Assembly (NCBI RefSeq): GCF_000009985.1
Contig: NC_007626.1
Location: forward strand, 3,279,943-3,343,942
Direction: 5' to 3'
DNA: 64,000 nucleotides
Source of the DNA: Paramagnetospirillum magneticum AMB-1
Lineage (GTDB): Bacteria > Pseudomonadota > Alphaproteobacteria > Rhodospirillales > Magnetospirillaceae
Part shown: piece by piece, positions 1-7,955 of the stretch
Layout: each line of letters opens with the position of its first letter
How positions within the stretch are numbered: the stretch's first letter is position 1
Translations under genes and position numbers: made by a program
The notes under the pieces: generated by a model
What the model was told of the DNA's origin: nothing
Seen by the model: the letters and a program-made list of their open reading frames with translations, nothing else
Database searches by the model: none

Positions 1-1
1 A

Positions 2-418
2 ATCGTGCGCAAGCACAACGCCATCGTGCGCACCGCACTGACCCAGTTCGCCGGGCGCGAGGTCAAGCATACCGGCGACGGCATCATGGCCTCGTTCGCC
101 TCGGCCGCCAATGCGGTGGAAGCCACCGTCCAGATCCAGCGTCAGGTCACCGCCCACAACGAGAAGCAGCCCAACCTGCCCCTGCACCTGCGCATCGGCC
201 TGAATGCCGGCGAGCCCATCCAGGAAGAGGACGACCTGTTCGGCTCCACCGTCCAGTTGGCGGCCCGCGTCTGCGCCGCCACCGATTCCGACCAGACCCT
301 GTGCACCCAGGTGGTCAAGGACCTGGCCGGCGGCACGGGAGCCTTCACCGATGGCGGCATGCACGCGCTGAAGGGCTTCCGCGACAAGTTCCAGCTGTGG
401 GAAGTGCTCTGGCGCTGA
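2..418 (+). CDS. Class III adenylate/guanylate cyclase, C-terminal part (partial)
   Basis: The frame is open to the first base of the window, so the N-terminus is missing; about 138 residues are visible. They cover most of a class III nucleotide cyclase catalytic domain: HTGDGIMASF contains the second metal-binding Asp, followed by LRIGLNAGEP and TVQLAARVC. The usual V-N-x-A-x-R motif reads V-Q-L-A-A-R, a variant I associate with a subgroup of soluble bacterial cyclases. The protein would make cAMP (or cGMP) from the NTP. It converges on a second, membrane-bound cyclase gene on the other strand only 13 bases away. What the missing N-terminal part senses cannot be seen. Confidence 0.8.
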   Translation: MVRKHNAIVRTALTQFAGREVKHTGDGIMASFASAANAVEATVQIQRQVTAHNEKQPNLPLHLRIGLNAGEPIQEEDDLFGSTVQLAARVCAATDSDQTLCTQVVKDLAGGTGAFTDGGMHALKGFRDKFQLWEVLWR

Positions 419-431
419 GGCGGCAGAGGGT

Positions 432-2087
432 CTACCGGCCGGGAATCTCTCCGAAGGCGTAGAACTCCACCGCCTCGACCCGGCCCTTCACCGCCACCTG
501 ATGGCGGGGAATGCCGGGAAAGCTCAGCCCTCCTGCCTCGGCCGCCGCCGCCGACAGCACCAGCAGGCAATCATGGTCCTTGGTCAGTCCCTCGAGCCGG
601 GCCGTGGTGTTGACCGTATCGCCGATGGCGCTGACGATCTGGGCGCCGGGCGGCCCCATGGTGCCGACGATGGCCTGGCCGTAATGGATGCCGATCCCCA
701 TGCGCAGCGGCGCCTCCAGCTCCATGGCCAGCTCGGCGTTCAGCTTGTCCAGCCCGGCGACCATCTCGCGCGCGCCGGCCAGGGCCGCCGTCACCGCCTT
801 GGCGGAATCGTTGCCCTTCAGCCCGTAAAGCGCCATCAGCCCGTCGCCGGTGAAATTGGAATAATGCCCGCCCGTCGCCGTCAGCGCCCTGGTCATCTGC
901 TGGAAGAACCGGTGCAGGATGAACAGCATGTCATAGGGCATCTTGGCCTCGCCCAGGGTGGTCGAGCCGCGCAGGTCGATGAACACCACCACGATCTGGC
1001 GCTCGCGGCCGTCCAGGCCGCCATGCAGGCGCCCGTCGGCAGCCACCGCGTCGGAGGGCAGCAGCGGCAGGATGGTCAGGTCGTGCTCGGGGCGCAACTG
1101 GCAGGCCAGACGCACCTCGGGCGGCGCCTCGATCCGTCCCAGGGCATTGGCCTCCAGGGGGCCGGGACTGGGCAGCTTCTCCACCCCGCTGCGCACCCGA
1201 ACGCGACAGGTGGTGCAGCGCCCCTTGCCGCCACAGGCCGAGGCATGGGCGATGGCGTGATCCTGCAACGCCTCCAACACCGTGGAGCCGGGCATCATCC
1301 GGATCACCCTGCCGTTGGAATGGGTGAGTTGCGGCCGCCTGCCGCCCCCCACATGGCGCAGGAGACGGCCGGCGAAGGGAGTGGCGATCAGCAGCAGATG
1401 CAACCCCATCCCCGCCAGGGCCAGGCGCAGGGTGTCGTCCAGGGTGGACGGCCCCATGCGCGCCTCGGCCAACACCCGGCCGGTCCAGGCGGGATCGGCC
1501 GCCGAGCGCATCACCTGCGCGCCGCCGGACACCCAGCCGGCCAGGGCCAGGGTGGGAATCACCACCGCCAGGGCCAGCAGCCAGGGCTTGGCCCTCTCGT
1601 ACCGGTCGCGGCCACCGTAGCGCAGATGCAGCCCGGAACAGGCGTGCCCCCACACCACCAGGACCAGAATCGCCTGCGCCAAGCCCCTCCAGGGGCTCAT
1701 CACCCATTGGCCCAGCAGCACCGAGGGATAGCCGGGCTCCAGATCCAGCAACGCCTCGCCCAGCCCGGTGCCGGCGAGATGAATCATCATCAGGAAGGGA
1801 ATCAGCAGGCCGAGGCCCAATTGCCAGGCTTCGGACCCGCCCATGCGCAGGGTCCGGCGCTCATAAACCGCCCACAGGGCGTTGGCGTAGTGAGTGAGAC
1901 CGGCGGCCATCAGCAACCCGCCGCCCAGGGCGCCCTCCCACGGCTCCATCAGGATTTCGTGCCCGGCCATGGCGGCGTCCAGCGAAACCAGGGCCAGCAT
2001 GTGATTGGCGAGGTGACAGACGACAAAGGCCAGAATGACCAGCGCCCCGGCAAGGCGCAGGTCGGCGCGAATCCCCAAGGCTACCAT
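432..2087 (-). CDS. Membrane adenylate cyclase with histidine-rich anchor and [2Fe-2S] ferredoxin domain
   Basis: 551 residues in three parts. Residues 1-250 hold about six hydrophobic segments with histidines in or beside them (H25, H29, H66, H103, H148, H154, H230), reminiscent of haem b anchors such as SdhC/FrdC (inference). Residues 255-345 are a plant-type ferredoxin domain with C285, C291, C294 and C329. Residues 365-545 are a class III cyclase domain: FIDLRGST with metal Asp371, FTGDGLMAL with Asp415, and VNTTARLEG with the ribose/transition-state Asn and Arg. The combination suggests a redox-controlled cAMP signal at the membrane. The ATG at 2087 has GGAG four bases upstream. It lies 29 bases after the RcdA-like gene on the same strand, so the two may be cotranscribed. 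Confidence 0.88.
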   Translation of the reverse strand: MVALGIRADLRLAGALVILAFVVCHLANHMLALVSLDAAMAGHEILMEPWEGALGGGLLMAAGLTHYANALWAVYERRTLRMGGSEAWQLGLGLLIPFLMMIHLAGTGLGEALLDLEPGYPSVLLGQWVMSPWRGLAQAILVLVVWGHACSGLHLRYGGRDRYERAKPWLLALAVVIPTLALAGWVSGGAQVMRSAADPAWTGRVLAEARMGPSTLDDTLRLALAGMGLHLLLIATPFAGRLLRHVGGGRRPQLTHSNGRVIRMMPGSTVLEALQDHAIAHASACGGKGRCTTCRVRVRSGVEKLPSPGPLEANALGRIEAPPEVRLACQLRPEHDLTILPLLPSDAVAADGRLHGGLDGRERQIVVVFIDLRGSTTLGEAKMPYDMLFILHRFFQQMTRALTATGGHYSNFTGDGLMALYGLKGNDSAKAVTAALAGAREMVAGLDKLNAELAMELEAPLRMGIGIHYGQAIVGTMGPPGAQIVSAIGDTVNTTARLEGLTKDHDCLLVLSAAAAEAGGLSFPGIPRHQVAVKGRVEAVEFYAFGEIPGR

Positions 2088-2116
2088 GTGGCTCCGTGCC
2101 CCCGGTCAAAGCAGGA

Positions 2117-2518
2117 TCAGTGCAGAACCCGCTGCACCAGCATCTCTTCCAGCCGCGCCACCCGGACGTACAGGCGGAAGGAACGCTCCATCAGGCTGCG
2201 AAGATGATTGGGCAAAGTCTCGTCGCAGCCGAAGGATTCGTCCAGACATACTTCCGCCCCGGATAGGCGCCATTCGTCGCGCAGGGCTTCCGCCGCCTCG
2301 ACCTCGCCCTCGTGCACGGCGCGCTGGAGCATGAGCCAGGCCATGACCTGGGTCAGGCGCGACGTCACCCGCATGGCCTCGCAACTCATGCGCAGGCCGA
2401 TCATGCCGCCGACCCTCTGGCGTTCGCGCCGCTCGGCATAGGCGAGGTAGTTGCGGGCCTCGACCATCAAGGTCATGGTCTCGTCATAGGTTCGGCGAAA
2501 AAAAGCGGGTTGCGGCAT
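2117..2518 (-). CDS. rcdA: RcdA-like protein (DUF1465 family)
   Basis: 133 residues, all helical in character, with the DUF1465 signature around MRVTSRLTQVMAWLMLQRAV and a C-terminal coiled helix ending in VARLEEMLVQRVLH. In Caulobacter the family member RcdA is an adaptor that helps deliver CtrA and other substrates to ClpXP; the role here is by homology only. The frame extends to 2608, but the ATG at 2518 (MPQPAFF) is preferred because GGAG sits about eight bases upstream and family members begin with this segment. No transmembrane segment or signal peptide. The upstream 292 bases are AT-rich. Confidence 0.62.
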   Translation of the reverse strand: MPQPAFFRRTYDETMTLMVEARNYLAYAERRERQRVGGMIGLRMSCEAMRVTSRLTQVMAWLMLQRAVHEGEVEAAEALRDEWRLSGAEVCLDESFGCDETLPNHLRSLMERSFRLYVRVARLEEMLVQRVLH

Positions 2519-2810
2519 GCGCTTTTCTCCAAACCAACGCCCCATGGCAGAGCCGAGAACGGCGCGCCAGGACCTTGATCCACTCCCTGAACAAGGTGAC
2601 ACTTCCACGGCCCGACTTCAACCGTTGCCTTGCCGAAATTACTTTCCGTTACACAGCATTCCCTCGCTTCACCTGGGGTTAATGCCCAAATCAGACGAAA
2701 AAGTAAAAGAAAATTTACATAAAATTTTATGTGTGAAGCATATCACTGAATTGTTTTGACTATAGAAATAATATGATCCCAGCGATCAACATTAAATACG
2801 GCTGGCTATC
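2519..2810. other. AT-rich intergenic region with a 16-bp perfect palindrome
   Basis: This stretch separates the divergent RcdA-like gene and the 64-codon ORF. From about 2640 to 2780 it is far more AT-rich than the rest of the window. It contains the perfect palindrome ACATAAAATTTTATGT at 2717-2732. TTGTTT (2751) and TATGAT (2772) are separated by 15 bases and could be a weak sigma-70 promoter pointing right. No gene seen. Confidence 0.5.
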
Positions 2811-3005
2811 ATGCGCTATGTCATTCAAGAGTCGTTCGACAAGAGCGAGATAAACCGCTGCTTCGACGCAGACATCTGCCCGACCATCGGCAAAGCTCTT
2901 AGAACCCGAAGTGGAAAGTGGTACCGGATCAAGGACGTCGCCTGGTACAGCGACCCCTTCGATCACCACCCCAACATCCGTGTTCTGCTGGCCCGCATCC
3001 AATAG
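2811..3005 (+). CDS. Small hypothetical protein (64 residues)
   Basis: The ORF begins MRYVIQESFDKSEINRC and ends in VLLARIQ. It has mixed charge, no signal peptide and no transmembrane segment. I do not recognise the family. It is followed directly by a strong terminator and preceded by an AT-rich region, which fits a real small gene; the ribosome binding site (GGCTGGC) is weak. An ORF of similar size on the other strand looks less protein-like. Confidence 0.45.
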   Translation: MRYVIQESFDKSEINRCFDADICPTIGKALRTRSGKWYRIKDVAWYSDPFDHHPNIRVLLARIQ

Positions 3006-3022
3006 GGCCCGGGACGAAAAAA

Positions 3023-3065
3023 GGGCGGCATCCCCGGCCAGCCGCGGGGATCGCCGCCCTTTTTC
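3023..3065. terminator. Bidirectional rho-independent terminator
   Basis: A GC-rich stem (GGGCGGC-ATCCCCG paired with CGGGGAT-CGCCGCCC) runs from 3023 to 3059, followed by TTTTTC on the plus strand and preceded by AAAAAA at 3017-3022, so it also has a T-run on the minus strand. It separates the convergent 64-codon ORF and the tup operon. Confidence 0.88.
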
Positions 3066-3074
3066 TTTCGCCCG

Positions 3075-3926
3075 TCACAAGCCCGGCGGCCGCACCTTGG
3101 GCCCGGCATTGGCGAAGAACAGCGGCGCCCCGTATTCCGCCAATCCGAATTTCCCGATCAGGTCCTGCGCCTCCCCGCTCACCAGCCAATCGGCGAAGCG
3201 CTGGGCTCCGGCGGCGTTGGCCTTGGGAAAACGCTCGGGATTGGTGCGGATCACGGCGATGAAATTGAACAGGTCCGGGTGGTTCTCCACCAGCAACACC
3301 AGGGACAGCTTGGCCTTGAGCACCAGCCAGGTGGCCCGGTCCATCAACACGTAGGCGTCCCGCCCGTCGGCATGGCGCAGGGTGGGGCCGTTGCCGCTGG
3401 AGCCCTTCTCGAAGACCTCGTACCAAGCCCCCTGGGGCTGGATGCCAGCCCTGTCCCACAGGGCCTTCTCCGCCACATGGGTGCCGGAATTGTCGCCCCG
3501 GGTCACGAAACACGCCTGGGCGCCGGCGATGCGCCGCAGCGCCGCCTTGGGATCGTCCATTCCCTTGATGCCGGCGGGGTCCGATGCCGGCCCCAGCAGA
3601 ACGAAGTCGTTGTACATCACGTCGCGGCGGTCGATGCCGAAGCCGTCGGCCATGAACTTCTTTTCCAGGGACAGGGCGTGGACCATGACCAGATCGAATT
3701 CGCCCCGCCGGGACATGTCCAGGGTCGCCCCGGTGCCGGCGCCGACGAAACGGACCACCACGCCGGTGCGGGCGCGAAAGGCCTCGGCCAGGGCGGGAAC
3801 GATCCCGGCATCGATGGGGCCGATGGTGCTGGCCAGCAGCACCACCTCGGACGGTTCCGCCGCCCCCGCCCCGCACACCACGCCGATGGTCCCCAGCGCG
3901 CCCCCCAGAAAGGCTCTGCGGTTCAT
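3075..3926 (-). CDS. Second TupA-like oxyanion-binding protein of the tup operon
   Basis: 283 residues. The N-terminus MNRRAFLGGALG has a twin-arginine look, so export may be by Tat. The body is clearly homologous to the neighbouring TupA: GTGATL, DGFGIDRRDVMYNDFV, GPASDPAGIKG and RGDNSGTH are all kept. The N-terminal oxyanion motif seen as TTSTEQSG in the neighbour reads STIGPIDAG here, so ligand or affinity may differ. It is the last gene of the operon, 12 bases after the first tupA, and runs into the terminator at 3023. It probably hands its ligand to the same TupB/TupC transporter. A periplasmic regulator or sensor role is possible but not shown. Confidence 0.82.
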   Translation of the reverse strand: MNRRAFLGGALGTIGVVCGAGAAEPSEVVLLASTIGPIDAGIVPALAEAFRARTGVVVRFVGAGTGATLDMSRRGEFDLVMVHALSLEKKFMADGFGIDRRDVMYNDFVLLGPASDPAGIKGMDDPKAALRRIAGAQACFVTRGDNSGTHVAEKALWDRAGIQPQGAWYEVFEKGSSGNGPTLRHADGRDAYVLMDRATWLVLKAKLSLVLLVENHPDLFNFIAVIRTNPERFPKANAAGAQRFADWLVSGEAQDLIGKFGLAEYGAPLFFANAGPKVRPPGL

Positions 3927-3938
3927 GCCCCCCTCCCC

Positions 3939-4748
3939 TTACTTGGCATCGCCGAAGAACAACTGCTCGCCGCCGATCTTGAACGAGGCGATGGCGGCCT
4001 GCCCCTTGGAACCGGTCAGCCACAGATGCCAGGTCTTGGCGTCGGCGGCCTTGATGCCCTTGTGGGTCTCGGGGTTGACCAGAATCGAGCCATAGGGATT
4101 GAACAGGGCGCGGTCGCCTTCCACCAGGATCTCCAGGGACTGGCGGTTCTTGAAGCTGGCCCAGGTGCCGCGATCGGCCAGGGCGTAGGCGTTCATGCCG
4201 GCGGCCGTATTGAGGGTCGGCCCCATGCCGGCTCCCAGTTCGCGGTACCAGCCACCGCCGGACCTGATGTCCACCCCGGCCTTCTTCCACAGGCGCAACT
4301 CGCTGCGATGGGTGCCGGAATCGTCGCCGCGCGAGGCGAAGGGCGCCTTGGCGGCGGCGATCTTGCCGAAGGCGGCGGCGGCATCCTTGCCGCCCTTGAT
4401 GCCGGCCGGATCGGAAGCCGGCCCCACCACCACGAAGTCGTTGTACATCACGTCACGGCGATCGATGCCGAAGCCGTCGGCCACGAACTTGTCCTCGCCG
4501 GCCCGGTCATGGACCAGCAGGGCATCGGCATCGCCGCGCTCGCCCAGCTTGAGGGCCTGGCCGGTTCCCACCGCCACCACGCGGACCTCGATGCCGGTCT
4601 CGGCCTTGAACAGCGGCAGCAGATGGCCGAACAGCCCCGATTGCTCGGTGGACGTGGTCGAGGCCAGGGTGATGAAGCGCTCTTGCGCCCCCAGGGGCGA
4701 AGCAGCCAGCGAAAACAGCGCCATGGCGGCAAGCAGCAGACGTTTCAT
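3939..4748 (-). CDS. tupA: Tungstate ABC transporter, periplasmic binding protein TupA
   Basis: 269 residues with a Sec signal peptide (MKRLLLAAMALFSLAASPLGA). The TupA/WtpA-type features are all present: LASTTSTEQSG, AVGTGQALKLG, GDADALLVHD, DRRDVMYNDFV, SRGDDSGTH and LADRGTW. It binds tungstate (or molybdate) in the periplasm and delivers it to TupB. The frame continues upstream to 4910, but the ATG at 4748 has GAGGAG at good spacing and begins the signal peptide. It lies 13 bases after tupC on the same strand. Tungstate or molybdate uptake fits the MsrP molybdoenzyme encoded elsewhere in the window. Confidence 0.88.
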   Translation of the reverse strand: MKRLLLAAMALFSLAASPLGAQERFITLASTTSTEQSGLFGHLLPLFKAETGIEVRVVAVGTGQALKLGERGDADALLVHDRAGEDKFVADGFGIDRRDVMYNDFVVVGPASDPAGIKGGKDAAAAFGKIAAAKAPFASRGDDSGTHRSELRLWKKAGVDIRSGGGWYRELGAGMGPTLNTAAGMNAYALADRGTWASFKNRQSLEILVEGDRALFNPYGSILVNPETHKGIKAADAKTWHLWLTGSKGQAAIASFKIGGEQLFFGDAK

Positions 4749-4761
4749 GGATCGATCCTCC

Positions 4762-5490
4762 TCAACAAACCAGTTCGCCGGCCAGGAAGGCCCGGGCCTG
4801 GGCCGATTGCGGCCCTTTGAAGAATTCCGCCGCCGGGGCGTGCTCCACCAGGCGGCCACGGGACAGGAACACCACCTCGTCGGCCAGACGGCGGGCCTGA
4901 CCCAGGTCATGGGTGGTCATGACGATCTTGGTGCCCGAGGTGTGGAACTCCTGCACCGCCATCTCCACCGACAGGGCGGCGGCGGGGTCCAGCGACGAGG
5001 TGGGCTCGTCCAGGAACAGAATCTCCGGCCCCGAGGCCCAGGCCCGCGCCAGGGCCAGCCGCTGCTGCTCGCCCCCCGACAGCACCCGGGCCGGGCGCGG
5101 CGCCAGTGACGCCAGACCAAAGCGCTCCAGGGCGTCCAGGGCCAGCGCCGTGCGGCGGCGCCACGGCACGCCGCGCAGCGCCAGGACGTAACGGATATTG
5201 GCCACCACCGAGCGGCGCAGCAGCACCGGCCGCTGGAACACCATGGCCTGGCGATGACGCACGGCCTCGCCTCCGGCGGCGCCGCTCCAGCGGACCGAGC
5301 CGGCGCTGGGCGCCAGCAAGCCGTGGCACAGGCGCAGCAGCAGGCTCTTGCCCGCCCCGTTGGGACCGAGGATCACCGTGCGCACCCCGGTCTCCAGGCG
5401 CAGGGAAACGCCGTCCAGCAGCATCCGCTCGCCGGCGGCGAAGCCGACCCGGTCCAGCTCCAGGGGCAGGATGGTGTCGGGCGCCCTCAT
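4762..5490 (-). CDS. tupC: Tungstate ABC transporter, ATPase TupC
   Basis: 242 residues of a single ABC ATPase domain: Walker A GPNGAGKS, signature LSGGEQQRLALARA, Walker B EILFLDEPTSSLDP, and the switch His in TTHDLGQARRLADEV. It energises oxyanion import through TupB. The ATG at 5490 overlaps the TGA stop of tupB (ATGA), showing translational coupling; the longer frame upstream lies inside tupB and is not used. The MRAPDTILPLELDRVGF start is typical for the family. Confidence 0.88.
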   Translation of the reverse strand: MRAPDTILPLELDRVGFAAGERMLLDGVSLRLETGVRTVILGPNGAGKSLLLRLCHGLLAPSAGSVRWSGAAGGEAVRHRQAMVFQRPVLLRRSVVANIRYVLALRGVPWRRRTALALDALERFGLASLAPRPARVLSGGEQQRLALARAWASGPEILFLDEPTSSLDPAAALSVEMAVQEFHTSGTKIVMTTHDLGQARRLADEVVFLSRGRLVEHAPAAEFFKGPQSAQARAFLAGELVC

Positions 5491-6191
5491 CCCATCCTCC
5501 GCCGGGCCCATTGGCCGACCAGGAACACCGCCGCATTGACCATGGTCACCAGGGCGATGAGGATCAGCCCCAGCCCCAGGGCCAGGGGCAGATCGCCCTT
5601 GCTGGTCTCCAGGGCGATGGTGGTGGTCATGGTGCGCGTCACTCCCTTGATGTTGCCGCCGACGATCATCACCGCCCCCACTTCGGCGGCGGCGCGGCCG
5701 AATCCGGCCAGGACGGCGGTCAGCAGGCTGAAGCGCCCGTCCCATAACAGGGTCAGCATGCGTCCGCCCGGCGAGACGCCCAGCGAGCGCAGTTGCTCGC
5801 CATACTCCTCCCACAGGTCGGCCACCACCTGACGTGACAGGGCGGCGACGATGGGCAGGACCAGCAGGGTCTGGGCCGCCACCATGGCCGACGGCGTGAA
5901 CAGCAACCCGGCCTCGCCCAGCGGCCCGGCCCGCGACAGCAGCAGATAGACGCCAAGCCCCACCACCACCGGCGGCAGGCCCATGAAGGCGTTGAGCATC
6001 ACCACCAGCGCGCCGCGTCCGGGAAAGCTGCTTAATGCCAGCACCGCCCCCAGCGGCAGGCCGATCAGCGCGGCCAGCAGCACCGCCATCCCCGACACCA
6101 GCACCGACAGCCGCACGATGCCCAGCATCTGCGGATCAAGGGTGACGACGAGGTCGAGGGCCAGGGACAGGGCTTGGGACAGATCGGACAT
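5487..6191 (-). CDS. tupB: Tungstate ABC transporter, permease TupB
   Basis: 234 residues with about five or six membrane segments. The BPD-type permease loop is visible in the second half (GRAAAEVGAVMIVGGNIKG, the EAA-like coupling region). First gene of the tup operon; transcription runs tupB-tupC-tupA-second tupA. The ATG at 6191 has AAAAGG upstream. The 160-base gap to the divergent rimO should hold the promoter; I could not identify a convincing regulator site there. Confidence 0.87.
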   Translation of the reverse strand: MSDLSQALSLALDLVVTLDPQMLGIVRLSVLVSGMAVLLAALIGLPLGAVLALSSFPGRGALVVMLNAFMGLPPVVVGLGVYLLLSRAGPLGEAGLLFTPSAMVAAQTLLVLPIVAALSRQVVADLWEEYGEQLRSLGVSPGGRMLTLLWDGRFSLLTAVLAGFGRAAAEVGAVMIVGGNIKGVTRTMTTTIALETSKGDLPLALGLGLILIALVTMVNAAVFLVGQWARRRMG

Positions 6192-6351
6192 TTGGCGCCT
6201 TTTCTGTCCTATTGTGCATTTTTTGCCGGACGTTGTTAAGAAATGGATGTCTTGCGCAAATCCCGCAAGGGGACTTGGGGCGCAAGGCTTGCTTTTCGCC
6301 ACCGATATCCGCTAAGTCACGGCGATCCCAGGCAGCAAGCGCGGAACCCAC

Positions 6352-7698
6352 ATGTCTCAGACCAATCCCAAGGTCGGTATCGTCAGCCTCGGCTGCTCCA
6401 AGGCCCTGGTGGATTCCGAACGCATCCTGACCAAGCTTCGGGCCGAGGGCTACGACATCTCGGGCAGCTATGACGGCGCCGACGTGGTGATCGTCAACAC
6501 CTGCGGTTTCCTCGACTCGGCCCGCGCCGAATCCCTGGAAGCCATCGGCGAGGCCCTGGCCGAGAACGGCAAGGTCATCGTCACCGGCTGCATGGGCGGC
6601 GACGAGAAGGCCATCCGCAGCGCCCACCCCTCGGTGCTGGCGGTCAGCGGCCCGCACCAGTACCAGGCGGTGGTCGAGGCGGTGCACGCCGCCATCCCGC
6701 CGCTGCACGACCCCAAGCTGTCGCTGGTGCCGCCCGAGGGGCTGCACCTGACGCCGCACCACTACGCCTATCTGAAGATTTCCGAGGGCTGCAACAACAG
6801 CTGCTCGTTCTGCATCATCCCCGACATCCGCGGCCCGCTGATGAGCCGCCCCGCCGCCGACGTGCTGGGCGAGGCCGAGCGTCTGGCCGAGGCCGGGGTG
6901 CGGGAATTGCTGGTCATCTCCCAGGACACCAGCGCCTACGGCCTGGACCTGCGCCATGCCGAGAGCACCTGGCGCGGCCGCCCGGTGCGCGCCCACCTCA
7001 CCGACCTCGCCTCGGCGCTGGGCGAGCTGGGCATCTGGATCAGGCTGCACTATGTCTATCCCTATCCCCATGTGGACGAGATCATTCCGCTGATGGCCGA
7101 GGGCAAGATCCTTCCCTATCTCGACATCCCCTTCCAGCACGCCAGCCCCAACGTGCTGAAGGCCATGCGCCGCCCCGCCAACCAGGAGAAGGTGCTGGGC
7201 CGCATCCGCTCGTGGCGCGAGACCTGCCCCGACCTGACGCTGCGCTCCACCTTCATCGTCGGCTTCCCCGGCGAGACGGAGGAGGATTTCGACTCCCTGC
7301 TGGGCTGGCTGGAAGAGGCCCAGCTCGATCGGGTCGGCTGCTTCAAGTACGAGGACGTCAAGGGCGCCCCCGCCAACGCCTTCGCCGATCAGGTGGACGA
7401 AGATGTCAAGGAGGAGCGCCACCAGCGCTTCATGGAAGCCGCCCGCCAGATCGCCGACGAGCGTGGCGCAGCCAAGGAGGGCACCCGCATCGAGGTGATC
7501 ATCGACGAGGTGGACGAGGAAGGCGCCATCGGCCGCTCCAAGGCCGACAGCCCCGAGGTGGACGGCGCGGTGTTCATGAACGGCGAGACCGACCTGGAAC
7601 CCGGCGATCTGGTCATCGTCGAGGTGGAGGCGGCCGAGGATTACGACCTGTGGGGCGACGTGGTGGAGCGCCTGCCCCCGCCCCGCCCCCGCCGCTGA
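6352..7698 (+). CDS. rimO: Ribosomal protein uS12 methylthiotransferase RimO
   Basis: 448 residues, normal length. The UPF0004 N-terminal domain has the three conserved cysteines of the auxiliary Fe-S cluster (C15, C51, C80). The radical SAM core has C147-x3-C151-x2-C154 in GCNNSCSFCIIP. A C-terminal TRAM domain follows (residues about 375-445). The enzyme adds a methylthio group to the conserved Asp of ribosomal protein S12. SLGCSKALVDSE at the N-terminus and the IRGPLMSR segment after the cluster are typical of RimO rather than MiaB. It appears monocistronic and is followed by a dispersed repeat. Confidence 0.95.
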   Translation: MSQTNPKVGIVSLGCSKALVDSERILTKLRAEGYDISGSYDGADVVIVNTCGFLDSARAESLEAIGEALAENGKVIVTGCMGGDEKAIRSAHPSVLAVSGPHQYQAVVEAVHAAIPPLHDPKLSLVPPEGLHLTPHHYAYLKISEGCNNSCSFCIIPDIRGPLMSRPAADVLGEAERLAEAGVRELLVISQDTSAYGLDLRHAESTWRGRPVRAHLTDLASALGELGIWIRLHYVYPYPHVDEIIPLMAEGKILPYLDIPFQHASPNVLKAMRRPANQEKVLGRIRSWRETCPDLTLRSTFIVGFPGETEEDFDSLLGWLEEAQLDRVGCFKYEDVKGAPANAFADQVDEDVKEERHQRFMEAARQIADERGAAKEGTRIEVIIDEVDEEGAIGRSKADSPEVDGAVFMNGETDLEPGDLVIVEVEAAEDYDLWGDVVERLPPPRPRR

Positions 7699-7723
7699 CC
7701 ACGGCGGGCGGAAAAAAAAGGCC

Positions 7724-7859
7724 CCGCTTCGCGGCAGGGCTACCGCCCAGACCCGTTCGGAGGCACAGCCTCCGGTCCACCAGTTTTTATAAAAAGCTGA
7801 AGGGTTCGGCAAGCTGTGCCTCCCGATTGGGGGATCGGGGGCAAAAGCCCCCGAAGTGA
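7724..7859 (+). repeat. 136-bp dispersed intergenic repeat, copy A
   Basis: This stretch matches 26600-26735 along its whole length, with both copies spanning exactly 136 bases. Shared blocks include CCCGTTCGGAGGCACAGCCT, GCTGAAGGGTTCGG and GGGGGCAAAAGCCCCCG. It contains small hairpins (GGAGGCACAGCCTCC and GGGGGCAAAAGCCCCC). It sits downstream of rimO in the same orientation relative to the upstream gene as copy B. It looks like a non-coding, possibly mobile or mRNA-processing element. Confidence 0.85.
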
Positions 7860-7955
7860 AGCCATACCGCCGCCTGTTAAATTATACCTTATTCACTTTG
7901 GGGAATGTTTCGCTCCATGCGATAATTTTCGGCTACCGTAAGGGGATCGCCGATT

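Noticed and set aside
501..2207. A 568-codon open frame on the plus strand
   Set aside because: Antisense to the ferredoxin-cyclase gene; Gln/His/Gly-rich with no domain.
2760..3002. An 80-codon ORF on the minus strand
   Set aside because: It overlaps the 64-codon plus-strand ORF, which has more protein-like composition and a terminator placed correctly after it.
6136..7812. A 558-codon open frame on the minus strand opposite rimO
   Set aside because: rimO is unambiguous on the other strand; this frame is a shadow and even extends through the dispersed repeat.
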